From NCBI RefSeq assembly GCF_001675165.1, contig NZ_LROS01000079.1, forward strand, positions 62,001 through 126,000: a stretch of 64,000 nucleotides of DNA, read 5' to 3'. This DNA is from Clostridium ragsdalei P11 (GTDB lineage: Bacteria; Bacillota; Clostridia; Clostridiales; Clostridiaceae). Below the pieces are notes generated by a model. It saw nothing but the letters and a program-made list of their open reading frames with translations. It had not been told where the DNA came from and searched no databases. Position numbers and translations under genes: made by a program. Below are positions 53,597 to 63,270 of the stretch, piece after piece. How positions within the stretch are numbered: position 1 is the stretch's first letter; every line of letters starts with the position of its first letter.

Positions 53597-55452
53597 TCAG
53601 CAGCCAGAGAATCTTCAAACTGGCTATTATAAAGGTTAGCGTAAAATCCTTTCTTTTTCAAAAGTTCTTCATGATTTCCCTGTTCTACAATATCACCATT
53701 ATTCATTACAAGAATTAAATCTGCATCACGCACTGTAGACAATCTGTGTGCAATAATAAAACTAGTGCGATCTTTCATAAGGTTATCCATCGCCTTTTTT
53801 ATCCTAACTTCTGTACGGGTATCTACAGAACTAGTTGCCTCATCAAGGATAAGAACTTTAGGGTCTGCAAGTATAGCCCTCGCAATTGTTAAAAGCTGCT
53901 TTTGCCCTTGAGATACATTGGAAGCTTCTTCATTTAAAATCATATTGTATCCATCTGGTAGGGTGCGCACAAAACTATCCACATGAGCTGCCTTTGCTGC
54001 AATTTTAACCTCTTCATCAGAAGCATTAAGCCTCCCATACCTTATATTCTCTATTATGCTTCCATTATAGAGCCACGTATCCTGGAGCACCATACCAAAT
54101 ATAGATCTCAGGTCATTTCGTCTAAAATCTCTTATATCATGTCCGTCTACTAAAATAGCTCCACTATTTATATCATAAAATCTCATTAAAAGTTTTACCA
54201 TAGTAGTTTTTCCTGCACCTGTTGGTCCTACAATTGCAACTTTTTCACCTGGCTTTATTTTAGCCGAAAAATCATTTATAACAACTTTGTCAGGATTATA
54301 TCCAAAATGAACATTTTTAAATTCTACATATCCTTCAACCTTTTCAAGTTTTACAGGATTGCAAGTTTCAGGTACTGCTTCTTCCTCTTCTAAGAATTCA
54401 AATACACGCTCTGCTGAAGCAGCAGTTTGTTGAAGTATGTTTGATATATTTGCTATTTGAGTAATTGGCTGGGTAAAAAACCTTACGTACTGTATAAAAG
54501 CTTGGATATCTCCAACTTCAATAGTCTTTTTTATGGCAAGCCACCCTCCGAGTACACACACACCTACATAACCAAGATTGCTGACAAAATTCATAATTGG
54601 CATTATCATGCCTGATAAAAACTGTGATTTCCATGCAGATTTATACAATGTATTATTTAGTCCATCAAACTTTTCAATGCTATCTTCTTCGCCATTAAAA
54701 GCTCTCATAACTATATGACCGCCATACATTTCCTCTACGTGCCCATTTACATGTCCCAGGTAGTCCTGCTGCTCTTTAAAATATTTCTGGGATTGTTTGA
54801 TTATGAACATCATAATTCCCATAGACAGTGGAATTATGCAAAGTGCTACTAAAGTCATAGTAAAGCTTATGCTCAGCATCATCACAAGTACCCCTACTAC
54901 AGTAGCAATGGAAGTAATTATCTGAGTCAAACTCTGATTTAGAGTCTGACTCACCGTATCCACATCATTGGTAACACGAGATAGTACTTCCCCTTGATTT
55001 GTTCCATCAAAATATTTAAGAGGTAATCTATTTATTTTCTTTGAAATTTCTTTTCGCATCTTGTAGCTTACTTTCATGGAGACCCCAGACATAAGCCATC
55101 CCTGAATATAACTAAAAAGTGTACTTAATGCATATAATCCTGCGAGTATTATTAATATCCTAGCTATATAATCAAAGTCTATTCCAGAGCCTGAGCCTGA
55201 AATTTTACCCATAATTCCCTCAAAGAGCTTAGTTGTAGCCTTACCCAATATCTTAGGCCCCACTATAGAAAACAGAGCACTTGCAGCTGCAAATATAAAT
55301 ACTATGATAACAGCTAATTTATATTCATTCATATATGACATGAGCTTTTTCATAGTACCTTTAAAGTCATTTGCCTTTTCGCCGCCCTGTATCATACCAC
55401 CAGGTCCATGCTGATGTACTTTTTGTCTTTTTGTCTTATATTTATCACTCAT
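53593..55452 (-). CDS. ABC exporter half-transporter (subunit 2, canonical ATPase site)
   Basis: 619 aa: about six membrane helices (residues 35-330), then an ATPase with GPTGAGKTTMVKL, VSQGQKQLLTIARA and VLILDEATSSVD (catalytic Glu kept). N-terminus has basic, Gly-rich residues before the first helix. Its start overlaps the stop of the partner gene by 4 bp. Together they form a heterodimeric multidrug or lipid exporter. Confidence 0.93.
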   Translation of the reverse strand: MSDKYKTKRQKVHQHGPGGMIQGGEKANDFKGTMKKLMSYMNEYKLAVIIVFIFAAASALFSIVGPKILGKATTKLFEGIMGKISGSGSGIDFDYIARILIILAGLYALSTLFSYIQGWLMSGVSMKVSYKMRKEISKKINRLPLKYFDGTNQGEVLSRVTNDVDTVSQTLNQSLTQIITSIATVVGVLVMMLSISFTMTLVALCIIPLSMGIMMFIIKQSQKYFKEQQDYLGHVNGHVEEMYGGHIVMRAFNGEEDSIEKFDGLNNTLYKSAWKSQFLSGMIMPIMNFVSNLGYVGVCVLGGWLAIKKTIEVGDIQAFIQYVRFFTQPITQIANISNILQQTAASAERVFEFLEEEEAVPETCNPVKLEKVEGYVEFKNVHFGYNPDKVVINDFSAKIKPGEKVAIVGPTGAGKTTMVKLLMRFYDINSGAILVDGHDIRDFRRNDLRSIFGMVLQDTWLYNGSIIENIRYGRLNASDEEVKIAAKAAHVDSFVRTLPDGYNMILNEEASNVSQGQKQLLTIARAILADPKVLILDEATSSVDTRTEVRIKKAMDNLMKDRTSFIIAHRLSTVRDADLILVMNNGDIVEQGNHEELLKKKGFYANLYNSQFEDSLAAE

Positions 55453-57674
55453 GCCAATTCCTCCTTTGAAAGCTGTGAAAGAGCAATCTCCCTATAAGTT
55501 TCACAATTTTTCATAAGCTCCTCATGAGTACCTATTCCTACTACATTACCATCATCAAGAACTATTATTTGATCTGCATCCATAATTGTAGAAATACGCT
55601 GTGCCACAATAAGGAATGTACTTGAAGTAGTCTCTTTTCTAAGTGCCTTTCTAAGAGCAGCATCCGTTTTAAAATCGAGAGCAGAAAAACTATCATCAAA
55701 TACATAAATTTCAGGTTTCTTTACAAGAGCACGGGCAATAGAAAGTCTCTGTTTCTGACCTCCAGATACATTTGAACCTCCCTCAGAAATTTCACTTTTA
55801 ATTCCCTTAGTTTTTTCATTTATAAATTCTTCGGACTGAGAAACTTCTATAGCATAATTTATACCATCGTAACCTACTTCTTTATCTCCATATTTAAGGT
55901 TAGATTCAATTGTGCCACTAAATAAGTATCCTTTCTGTGGTACATATCCAATTTTATCCCGAAGTTCATGTTGAGTTATTTTCTTTACATTCACTCCATC
56001 TACAAGCACTTCACCAGCTGTTACATCATAAAAACGCATAATCAAATTTACAAGAGTTGTCTTTCCAGAACCTGTAGAACCTATAAATGCCGTTGTTTTT
56101 CCAGGAAGAGCTTTAAAACTTACATTTTTTAAGGCATCTTCACCTGCTCCAGGATACCTGAAAGATACATTATTAAATTCAACAAGTCCCTGTATATTGT
56201 CTTCAAAATGTGCCCTATCTTCTGGATCTACAATTGAAATATCTGTTTCTAAAACTTCTTCAATACGCCCTGCAGAAACCGATGCTCTTGGTATTAAAAT
56301 AAACATCATAGCAAGCATTAAAAATGCCATAATTATCTGCATTGCATACTGCATAAATGCCATCATGTCTCCTACCTGCATATTTGAATTTGCAACTTCA
56401 TGAGATCCAACCCATATTATAAGCAGTGTAATTCCATTCATTACAAACATCATTACAGGCATCATGGACACCATCACACGATTTACAAACAAATTTGTCT
56501 TTGTCACGTCTTTATTTGCCCTGTCAAAACGCTCTTCTTCAAACTTTTGTGTATTAAAAGCCCTTATTACCATCATTCCAGAAAGATTTTCACGAGTTAC
56601 AAGGTTTAGTTTATCTATAAGCTTTTGTATAATTTTAAACTTTGGGAAAGCTACTGCAAATACTACAAGTATCAACCCTAAAAGCACTATAACTGCAAGT
56701 GCAATAATCCAGGACATGGATTTACTTTTTCCCATAGCTCTTATTACACCACCAACTCCCATAATTGGTGCATAAAATACCATCCTTATCATAATAACCA
56801 TGAGCATTTGTATTTGCGTAATATCATTTGTACTCCTTGTTATAAGAGATGCGGTTGAAAATTTATCAAATTCCGCATTTGAAAAGTTCTCAACTTTTTC
56901 AAATACATTTTTACGTAAATTTCTGGCAAGTCCTGCTGCAGTTCTTGCTGCTAAAAATCCAACTGCAACGGTACACACACCTCCAAGAAGCGATATAAAA
57001 AGCATAGTTACTCCAACATTTATTATATATTTGCTCTGGATTTTATCCGTATTCATTCCAAGTGCCTTGTATTCTGCTTTAATTTTAGAGGCAGTTAATT
57101 GGACAACCATATTATCATCCAAACTAGATGTTTTCTTGTTTATGTCTTCAATTATTTTTAGACGCTGCTTATCTGGCATTTTAGAAATCATATCAAATAA
57201 ATCTGCACTAGCCGGTATTTTCATGCCATTAAATGAAATTACCCCATTTTTCGCACTGGACTTAATCTGTTCAACACCTGAAGCATCTATTATGGACCTT
57301 CCCATTATAGAACTTAATTTGTTCATTTCATTTTTATCAACATCCTTAAGCACAAAAATAGGTTCATTTTTGAGATTTGGATATTTCTTTAAATACCTAG
57401 TATAGTCTGCGTTTGATTTATCAACAGGAACATAACTTTTAGAAACTTCCTCTAAATCGCTTTTATTCATAAATATTTTTATTTTTTTCATTTGACTTTC
57501 TCTTATTGCCTGAGGTACAGAACTTACAATGCCGCCTTGCTGTATACCTTTATTTACAATATTAGATGTATAATCTGGAAGTGCAAGATCACACATGGCC
57601 TGTACGAACAAAAGCATTACAGCTGCAATAATCAGTCCTACAAAAGGTTTTAAATGCTTTATTAATTTAATCAT
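55449..57674 (-). CDS. ABC exporter half-transporter (subunit 1, degenerate ATPase site, large insert)
   Basis: 741 aa from the ATG at 57674 (AAGGAG upstream; frame to 57758 lacks a site). After the first helix about 190 residues of hydrophilic sequence (NIVNKGIQQGGIVS ... ALGMNTDKIQ) lie outside the membrane before the second helix. ATPase: GSTGSGKTT, VSGGQKQRLSIARA, but Walker B reads VFDDSFSALD with Asp instead of the catalytic Glu, usual for one half of heterodimers. A MarR gene upstream, separated by element C5, likely controls both. Confidence 0.92.
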   Translation of the reverse strand: MIKLIKHLKPFVGLIIAAVMLLFVQAMCDLALPDYTSNIVNKGIQQGGIVSSVPQAIRESQMKKIKIFMNKSDLEEVSKSYVPVDKSNADYTRYLKKYPNLKNEPIFVLKDVDKNEMNKLSSIMGRSIIDASGVEQIKSSAKNGVISFNGMKIPASADLFDMISKMPDKQRLKIIEDINKKTSSLDDNMVVQLTASKIKAEYKALGMNTDKIQSKYIINVGVTMLFISLLGGVCTVAVGFLAARTAAGLARNLRKNVFEKVENFSNAEFDKFSTASLITRSTNDITQIQMLMVIMIRMVFYAPIMGVGGVIRAMGKSKSMSWIIALAVIVLLGLILVVFAVAFPKFKIIQKLIDKLNLVTRENLSGMMVIRAFNTQKFEEERFDRANKDVTKTNLFVNRVMVSMMPVMMFVMNGITLLIIWVGSHEVANSNMQVGDMMAFMQYAMQIIMAFLMLAMMFILIPRASVSAGRIEEVLETDISIVDPEDRAHFEDNIQGLVEFNNVSFRYPGAGEDALKNVSFKALPGKTTAFIGSTGSGKTTLVNLIMRFYDVTAGEVLVDGVNVKKITQHELRDKIGYVPQKGYLFSGTIESNLKYGDKEVGYDGINYAIEVSQSEEFINEKTKGIKSEISEGGSNVSGGQKQRLSIARALVKKPEIYVFDDSFSALDFKTDAALRKALRKETTSSTFLIVAQRISTIMDADQIIVLDDGNVVGIGTHEELMKNCETYREIALSQLSKEELA

Positions 57675-57706
57675 ATTATTGTATATTCTCCTTATATAAG
57701 TACTAT

Positions 57707-57953
57707 AACTCACCTTTCTCAGTTTAAAAATATTACGAAGCAATTTTTTAAAGAACAAGGTTTAAAGTTCAAATATCAAATAAGGATAATTTTCTTCCTA
57801 ACGTCAGGAAATATTAAAATTATAGATTTCCTGAGGTACGATGAAAATCATCTTTATCTGTTCTTTGTTATTTGAACTTTGTTATTTTCAAAAGCTTTGC
57901 TTCGCAATTTTCTTATATTAAATCAAAATTTTATATGTGCGAAAGTTGAGTAA
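57707..57953. repeat. Element C, copy 5, inside a marR-ABC operon
   Basis: Left AACTCACCTTTCTCAG and ACGAAGCAA, right GCTTTGCTTCGC and ATCAAAATTTTATATGTGCGAAAGTTGAG. Stem words here are AAAGTTCAAATA and AACAAAG (57752-57785; mirrored 57858-57893). The centre is short, CAGGAAA...TTTCCTGA, in place of the TTTTGCT hairpin. Confidence 0.75.
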
Positions 57954-57970
57954 TATAATTTTATTTTAAA

Positions 57971-58405
57971 TTACTTCTTCTTACTAACTAAATTTTTTAA
58001 TATATGAAGTCCATTAAGTATACTATCAATTTCCTCTGGGGAAGCTTTACTCATCATATTCTCAAATTCTTGCTCAATTTTTTTAAAATTCCCCTGGAAT
58101 CCATTTTTAAACTTATCAGTTACATCTACATAAACTACTCTTCTATCCTCATCACTTCTAGTCCTTTTTATTAGTCCTTGTTTTTCTAATCTATCTACAA
58201 TTCCAGACACAGTGCTATTTGATAGTCCCATCTTCTTACTCAAATCACTTATTTTCATCTCACCATATCTGCGCAATATTTCAATAAGCATTCCTTGAGG
58301 TGCAGTAAGATTAAAATTATTAAAACTATTTTTTATGTTCTTTTTTAAAGAACATAATATTGTTTTCATTTCCCTCATTATTACAATACTTTTATTATCA
58401 TCCAT
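57971..58405 (-). CDS. MarR-family transcriptional regulator
   Basis: 144 aa. Winged helix: LRRYGEMKISDLSKKMGLSNSTVSGIVDRLEKQGLIKRTRSDEDRRVVYVDVT, with the usual D-x-R wing. Probably represses the ABC exporter genes after it until a ligand binds. AGAGGTGAG precedes the ATG. The element C copy lies between it and the transporter. Confidence 0.93.
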   Translation of the reverse strand: MDDNKSIVIMREMKTILCSLKKNIKNSFNNFNLTAPQGMLIEILRRYGEMKISDLSKKMGLSNSTVSGIVDRLEKQGLIKRTRSDEDRRVVYVDVTDKFKNGFQGNFKKIEQEFENMMSKASPEEIDSILNGLHILKNLVSKKK

Positions 58406-58554
58406 GTACTCACCTCTTTTACATTTTTAATTAAGTATTCCATAATATTTTGTATTGAAATCTTTCGTATGCGAACCTTTATGTGTAAAATATTTTACTA
58501 CTAATGCTTTTTTTTATCAATATCTTTTTTATTACATTATTGTTAACAAAAATT

Positions 58555-58584
58555 AGAGGCATTTACTAAAAAGTAAATACCTCT
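58555..58584 (-). terminator. Terminator of the gene at 58684
   Basis: On the minus strand AGAGGTATTTACT / AGTAAATGCCTCT is followed by AATTTTTG. Confidence 0.7.
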
Positions 58585-58683
58585 CTGTAATATCATGAAT
58601 ACTTCAACTATTAATTTATCTCCAAACTTAATATAATAATTGAGTGTTATAGTTTAGGTGTATCAGTCGTTGTAAAACAATCT

Positions 58684-59238
58684 TTAGCAATCCCTAACAA
58701 GATGAATATTTCCGATGTTTTGACAAAGACTAACGCATAATAGTCTTTCTATTTCAGCAATAATCTTTACTTCAATTTTAAGATCTTGGGTAAATTTCGT
58801 TTTATCTTTTATTTCTATAATATTAGTTCCACTAATTTTTTCAATTTGACATTCCAATGAATCTTTATCAATACTTAGGCCTGGGCAATTTGGGTGTATA
58901 TTTTTTAAATCTTCACAAAAAGGTTTATTGAAAATAAACTCTTTGGTTACCCTAAAGAAATGTTCCATAGGTTTTTGTTTACATCCTACCTTTATTTTAA
59001 AATCTTCGCATATTGCAAAAGTAATTTTCCCTTTTAACTTATGCTTTTTAGTTCCACAAGGATCTTCCACACATTCAAAATCACCGCATTCTAATACACA
59101 AATTTTAATACGTGCATTATTAGTATCAAAAGTTGCGTTAGTTAAATCTATTCCAGTGTCAACCGTTCTCATATCTTCAAAATTAAATATTTCATCAGCA
59201 AATATTACTTTAGCTTTTATTACTTCACAATGTCCCAT
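58684..59238 (-). CDS. Cys-rich hypothetical protein, SPOCS-like, possibly spore-associated
   Basis: 184 aa from the ATG at 59238, where GAGGAGG lies 8 nt upstream. The start MGHCEVIKAKVIFADEIFN, about a dozen Cys (CVLECGDFECVEDPCG, PFCEDLKNIHPNC, LLCVSLCQNIG) and strand-rich sequence suggest an extracellular or coat protein. I cannot confirm a family; the repeated verb-like pattern of SPOCS/DUF3794 is one possibility. A second Cys/His-rich gene faces it. Confidence 0.5.
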   Translation of the reverse strand: MGHCEVIKAKVIFADEIFNFEDMRTVDTGIDLTNATFDTNNARIKICVLECGDFECVEDPCGTKKHKLKGKITFAICEDFKIKVGCKQKPMEHFFRVTKEFIFNKPFCEDLKNIHPNCPGLSIDKDSLECQIEKISGTNIIEIKDKTKFTQDLKIEVKIIAEIERLLCVSLCQNIGNIHLVRDC

Positions 59239-59518
59239 AAACTTGACCTCCTCAGTACATTTTTTTATTATCAAAGGTTACAGACAATACCTTAGAACTA
59301 GTCTGCTCTGTTCAACTTGTGTAAATAACTTTATTAAAATTTATCCTTAACTACAGTTAATAGATTCCTTACTAATATATAGTTATGTTAGATTTTAAAG
59401 TTTTGACACATTACAATCTATGTGTTGAGTAACTTATTATAAGTAACCAAAAGTAACAAAATTCCATATACATATATTAGTAATGTAATACTATACCTAA
59501 CTAGGGGGGAAAAAAGAA

Positions 59519-59755
59519 ATGAATAGTGAAATGTGTGATTCAAAAAAATACGTTATTCCATTAACTCCATCCTGTGATTTTGATAAAAATGGTCCTATAG
59601 AAATTATTATAAACAATTACTGCTGTGAATCATGTAAACACTTCAAAAAACGACATAAAAAACACCATAAAGGAACTCATAAAAGATATCATAAAAAACT
59701 ACACGAAAAAAATAATAATGAACGTGATAAATCTAATACTCCCCAAATTTTATAA
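59519..59755 (+). CDS. Small Cys/His/Lys-rich protein, probable spore coat or exosporium component
   Basis: 78 aa, preceded by AGGGGGG. NNYCCESCKHFKKRHKKHHKG and KRYHKKLHEKNNN show a short Cys cluster followed by a long basic His-Lys tail. There is no helix for membrane insertion. Metal or nucleic-acid binding is possible. It is divergent from the Cys-rich gene at 58684. Confidence 0.55.
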   Translation: MNSEMCDSKKYVIPLTPSCDFDKNGPIEIIINNYCCESCKHFKKRHKKHHKGTHKRYHKKLHEKNNNERDKSNTPQIL

Positions 59756-59817
59756 TGTTAAATGATTTAAATTTCATATTGACTACGACTGTTTCATTCC
59801 ATAATTTGTTTCAGAAA

Positions 59818-59875
59818 TTAAGCAGCTTTCTATTTTTGTGAAAAAATAATTTCAAATTGAGCTGCTTGTTTTTTG
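59818..59875 (+). terminator. Terminator of the Cys/His-rich gene
   Basis: AAGCAGCT (59820-59827) pairs with AGCTGCTT (59860-59867), followed by GTTTTTTG. Confidence 0.65.
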
Positions 59876-60024
59876 AATATCATTTTCCGAATAAAATATG
59901 TTGTATGTAAAAAACTTAAACCTACTCTGCTTAACTCTAGAGTTGAATAAAAAGGAACTTTAATGCCAGTGCTATAAACGAAAAATGGTGTACTTACATA
60001 ACATATATACATACTATTGTGCAT
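59830..60024 (-). CDS. Possible 64-residue protein with a sequestered ribosome site
   Basis: MHNSMYICYVSTPFFVY ... FEIIFSQK. A perfect AAGGAGG lies 8 nt before the ATG, but it is the right arm of a 17-bp hairpin (60029-60087). No family. It may be chance next to a terminator; a translated gene controlled by unfolding of the stem is the alternative. Confidence 0.3.
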   Translation of the reverse strand: MHNSMYICYVSTPFFVYSTGIKVPFYSTLELSRVGLSFLHTTYFIRKMIFKKQAAQFEIIFSQK

Positions 60025-60028
60025 AAAT

Positions 60029-60087
60029 AAAACCTCCTTGTATTTGGTTCCTGGACAAAGCCATTAAAATACAAGGAGGTTTTATTT
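60029..60087 (-). terminator. Long hairpin after the chemoreceptor gene
   Basis: AAAACCTCCTTGTATTT pairs perfectly with AAATACAAGGAGGTTTT around a 21-nt loop, with TTTTATTT after it on the minus strand. Suitable as a terminator of the chemoreceptor transcript; it also buries an AAGGAGG. Confidence 0.75.
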
Positions 60088-60093
60088 TAAGTT

Positions 60094-62073
60094 TTAAATC
60101 TTAAATTTCTTAATTGTACTATTTAAAATCTCAGCTAATTCTGCTTGGCTTTCCATACTTTTAGCAATTTGAGTCATTTTCTCTGCTGCGTCATTTATAT
60201 CATTCCGAATTTCATTGGTGCTTTCCGAAGATTTTTGCACAACTTCAGACATGCCACCAACAGCCTTTGTAATCTCATTTACTGTAGCTGCTATTTCTTC
60301 AGTCATAGAAGCTACTTGTTCTACAGCATTAGCTGTAAGCTTAGAGTTTTCATAATATTGTTGTCCTGTACTCAAATAGTTATCCAATTGTATATTTACA
60401 CTTCTATCAATAAATTGTAGCAAATTATGACTAGTTTTTGAAAGATTCTCAAAAACTTGCTGAACCTTTAATACCGTACTCTTAATTGTAGAAACTGTTT
60501 CAGAAGACTGTTCTGCTAGACTTCTCACTTCTTCAGCAACTACAGCAAATCCTTTTCCCTGCTCACCAGCCCTCTGTGCTTCAATAGCTGCATTTAATGC
60601 TAATAAGTTAGTTTGATCTGCAATACTTTCTATTACATTCGCCATTTCTTTTATTTGTAAAACTACTTTTCCATCATCTATAGCTTTTAATATCTTTTTC
60701 TCCTCATCCTTATAGACATTTTTACATTCCTTTATGGCACTTTGAGCATTTTGTTGAACAGAGAGAGCATTTTGTTGAGATTTACTTGCGGTTTTATTTT
60801 CATTTTCAGTCTTATTTGCAAGCTGTACTGTACTGGAATCTATCTCTTCTATGGATGCAGTAATTTCTTCCACAGAAGCGGTTGTTTCCTGAGATCCATC
60901 TGCTATACGATTTATGGAATTATTTATATTTTCAAATTTTGATGTCATTTCCTGAACCGTTGCAGAAAGCTGCTGACTTGAAGCATTAATATTTTTAAAA
61001 TTTGCAACTATTACTTTAACTAGTGACTTTACATTTTCTTGAGCTTTATTTAAGGAATTAGCTGTATCTGCAAATTCATCATGTCTGTCTATTTTTATAG
61101 GAGTAGTAAAATCACATACAGATAACCTTTTAGCAAATACCTGTATTTTAAAAAGTGGTTTGCAAATGTATTTTGCAATGAATATTCCACAAATCACTGC
61201 AGCTACTAACATAATTATAAGAACTATAATACTTATGAGTTCGCTCTTATTTAAATCCTGTGCATAATCACTTTGTGGAAGAATGGTCACAACTATCCAT
61301 CCTGTTGCTTTGGATTGGCTAAATCCAATTACTTGAGCTTTTTTCCCTAAGCCACACTTAAAGTTACCATTTTTATCATCTATAATTTTTTGTCCATTAG
61401 CAACTTCATTTTTTATATTGTGCATTATGCTGCTATTATTGGAATCTGCAATTATTGTCCCATCATCTAAAGCAAGTATTGCATATCCAGTTTTACCAAC
61501 CTTGGTTGCAGTTAACTTCTTTTGCAGAGAAGATAAATCAACATCTGCAGCCACAGCACCCTGTTTTCCACTACTAAAAGTTACTTTCTTTGCTATAGTT
61601 ATAATAATTTTACCTGTAACTGCATCTTTATAGGGCTTAGTTAAAAATACTTGTCCATCTGCAGCCATAGTATCTTTATACCACTGTCTACTAGTTGGAT
61701 CATAACCTTCCGGCAGCTTAACACTTTCAGGATATATTAACATCTGTTTTGCTTCATCTGCTACATAGCACTGCATTATATCTTTATTACTCTCATTTAT
61801 GCTCCTAAGAGCATTCATTACATCAGCTTTATTTTGACTTATTATATTATTATTAATTGACAAAGACTGTATATTCTGTTTTAAGGAATTGTTATGCAAG
61901 TCAATAAACGCAGCTTTCTCATTTGCTATTTGACTAGTTAATTGATATGCCTTGTTACTTACAAGTTTTGTTTCCATATAAAAAGATAAAAATGATATTA
62001 CTAATAATGGCAGTATAACAAAAAGTATCAATATTCCCACCAATTTATGCTGTAATGAAATTTTTCTTACCAT
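60094..62073 (-). CDS. Methyl-accepting chemotaxis protein with Cache sensor
   Basis: 659 aa from the ATG at 62073 (GGGAG upstream). Helix 1 at about 10-32, extracellular dCache-like region (about 35-275) with [22 protein letters not shown] and [11 protein letters not shown], helix 2 near 280-300, HAMP, then the cytoplasmic signalling hairpin with [20 protein letters not shown] and [16 protein letters not shown]. Cache ligands are often amino or organic acids. A chemotaxis CheX gene is nearby. Confidence 0.93.
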   Translation of the reverse strand: MVRKISLQHKLVGILILFVILPLLVISFLSFYMETKLVSNKAYQLTSQIANEKAAFIDLHNNSLKQNIQSLSINNNIISQNKADVMNALRSINESNKDIMQCYVADEAKQMLIYPESVKLPEGYDPTSRQWYKDTMAADGQVFLTKPYKDAVTGKIIITIAKKVTFSSGKQGAVAADVDLSSLQKKLTATKVGKTGYAILALDDGTIIADSNNSSIMHNIKNEVANGQKIIDDKNGNFKCGLGKKAQVIGFSQSKATGWIVVTILPQSDYAQDLNKSELISIIVLIIMLVAAVICGIFIAKYICKPLFKIQVFAKRLSVCDFTTPIKIDRHDEFADTANSLNKAQENVKSLVKVIVANFKNINASSQQLSATVQEMTSKFENINNSINRIADGSQETTASVEEITASIEEIDSSTVQLANKTENENKTASKSQQNALSVQQNAQSAIKECKNVYKDEEKKILKAIDDGKVVLQIKEMANVIESIADQTNLLALNAAIEAQRAGEQGKGFAVVAEEVRSLAEQSSETVSTIKSTVLKVQQVFENLSKTSHNLLQFIDRSVNIQLDNYLSTGQQYYENSKLTANAVEQVASMTEEIAATVNEITKAVGGMSEVVQKSSESTNEIRNDINDAAEKMTQIAKSMESQAELAEILNSTIKKFKI

Positions 62074-62134
62074 AAATGTCACTCTCCCTTATTCGTAGTC
62101 ATAATTATTAACAATAATACATATATCTATACAT

Positions 62135-62170
62135 CATTGTTAACATTATTGTTAATATTATTGTTAATAA
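62135..62170. repeat. Tandem 12-bp repeats upstream of the chemoreceptor
   Basis: Three copies of ATTGTTAA-[CT/TA]-ATT-like units (ATTGTTAACATT, ATTGTTAATATT, ATTGTTAATAAT) 60-100 bp before the start. A related TTATTAACAATAATA lies at about 62105. Confidence 0.55.
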
Positions 62171-62479
62171 TAACATTATTCGTAAAAAAAATCTATAAAT
62201 ATTTTAAACTATGAAGGTTTTCATTGCATGGCGCTTCATTTATACTGAACAATCATATTTTTAATTACTTGATAATTATGTCATTTATTTTATATATTGT
62301 TTAAATTTTATGTTAATTTTTATCGCATTTTAAGTTACAATAAATTTATACTATAAAATTTATAGAAATGGAACATATTATGTTGAATATACATCTAGTT
62401 AAGGATAAAATAATAAGGTATGAATAAAATATTTTCATTAGACTAAATTTTAAATACTATATTGAAAGTGAGAAACTAT

Positions 62480-63208
62480 ATGTTAATAAGTTTATTTAAA
62501 GGAATACTTATAGGATTGATAACAGGTATGCCCTTAGGCCCCATTGGTGCAATGTGCCTTAAAAACACTATCACATTTGGACGTAAATGTGGTTTAATAT
62601 CCGGCCTTGGTTCAGCACTTACGGACACTATTTATGCAACAATTGCATCATTAGGTTTTATGTTAATAGAAAAATTTATCATTATTCATAAATTGTATTT
62701 TCATATAATAGGAGGGCTTATATTAATTTGTTTTGGTGTCTATTCTTTTATTAAAAAGAGTCCGGGAAAAGATATAGATAAAACAGGAAAATTAAAATCT
62801 TATTCACCTAGCGGTTCTATGTTTAAAGCTTTTATCTCAACATTTTTTATTGCACTAGCAAACCCAGCAACAATTTTTTCTTTTATAGCTGTATTCACAG
62901 GGCTGCGCTTGGCACATATCGGACAAGAACCAGATCATAGATTACTTTTAATAATAGGAGTATTTATAGGAAGCATGTTGTGGTGGATTTTATTAGTATT
63001 TACCATGAGTAAATTTAATAATAAGCTTAGTGTAAAAAATGTAAAATTTATAGATAAAATTTTAAGCTCTATAATAATTTTTTCAGGAGTTGTAATAATT
63101 TTAGCAGGATTCAAATACTTTGGTCCAATGAAACCTCATTTTATATTACATTCCAAAATATTTAAAATATTTTTAAATATTAAATATAATATGTCAATAC
63201 ATAGATAA
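62480..63208 (+). CDS. LysE/RhtB-family amino acid exporter
   Basis: 242 aa from the ATG at 62480 (GTGAGAAA region upstream; a TTG at 62462 also opens the frame). Six helices; the LysE signature ITGMPLGPIGAMCLKNTITFGRKCGLISGLGSALTD is near the N-terminus, and FISTFFIALANPATIFSFIAVF follows. It exports amino acids or related compounds. Its stop codon (TAA) falls in the left end of element A copy 8. Confidence 0.88.
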   Translation: MLISLFKGILIGLITGMPLGPIGAMCLKNTITFGRKCGLISGLGSALTDTIYATIASLGFMLIEKFIIIHKLYFHIIGGLILICFGVYSFIKKSPGKDIDKTGKLKSYSPSGSMFKAFISTFFIALANPATIFSFIAVFTGLRLAHIGQEPDHRLLLIIGVFIGSMLWWILLVFTMSKFNNKLSVKNVKFIDKILSSIIIFSGVVIILAGFKYFGPMKPHFILHSKIFKIFLNIKYNMSIHR

Positions 63209-63269
63209 ACAAAGTTCTAAGCATCAAATGGAGTTTTAACTTCATCTGATGCTTAGAACTTTGTTTATA
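63205..63269. repeat. Element A, copy 8 (right hairpin only)
   Basis: ATAAACAAAGTTCTAAGCATC and its mirror GATGCTTAGAACTTTGTTTAT around AAATGGAGTTTTAACTTCAT. It is a near-perfect palindrome of the right-end hairpin, with the TTTAT terminus on both sides. Confidence 0.7.
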
Positions 63270-63270
63270 A

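Noticed and set aside
56400-57405. Plus-strand frames inside the ABC exporter gene
   Set aside because: Antisense shadows of conserved coding sequence.
58928-59350. 140-residue plus-strand frame opposite the Cys-rich gene
   Set aside because: Antisense to a gene with a better ribosome site; no family features.
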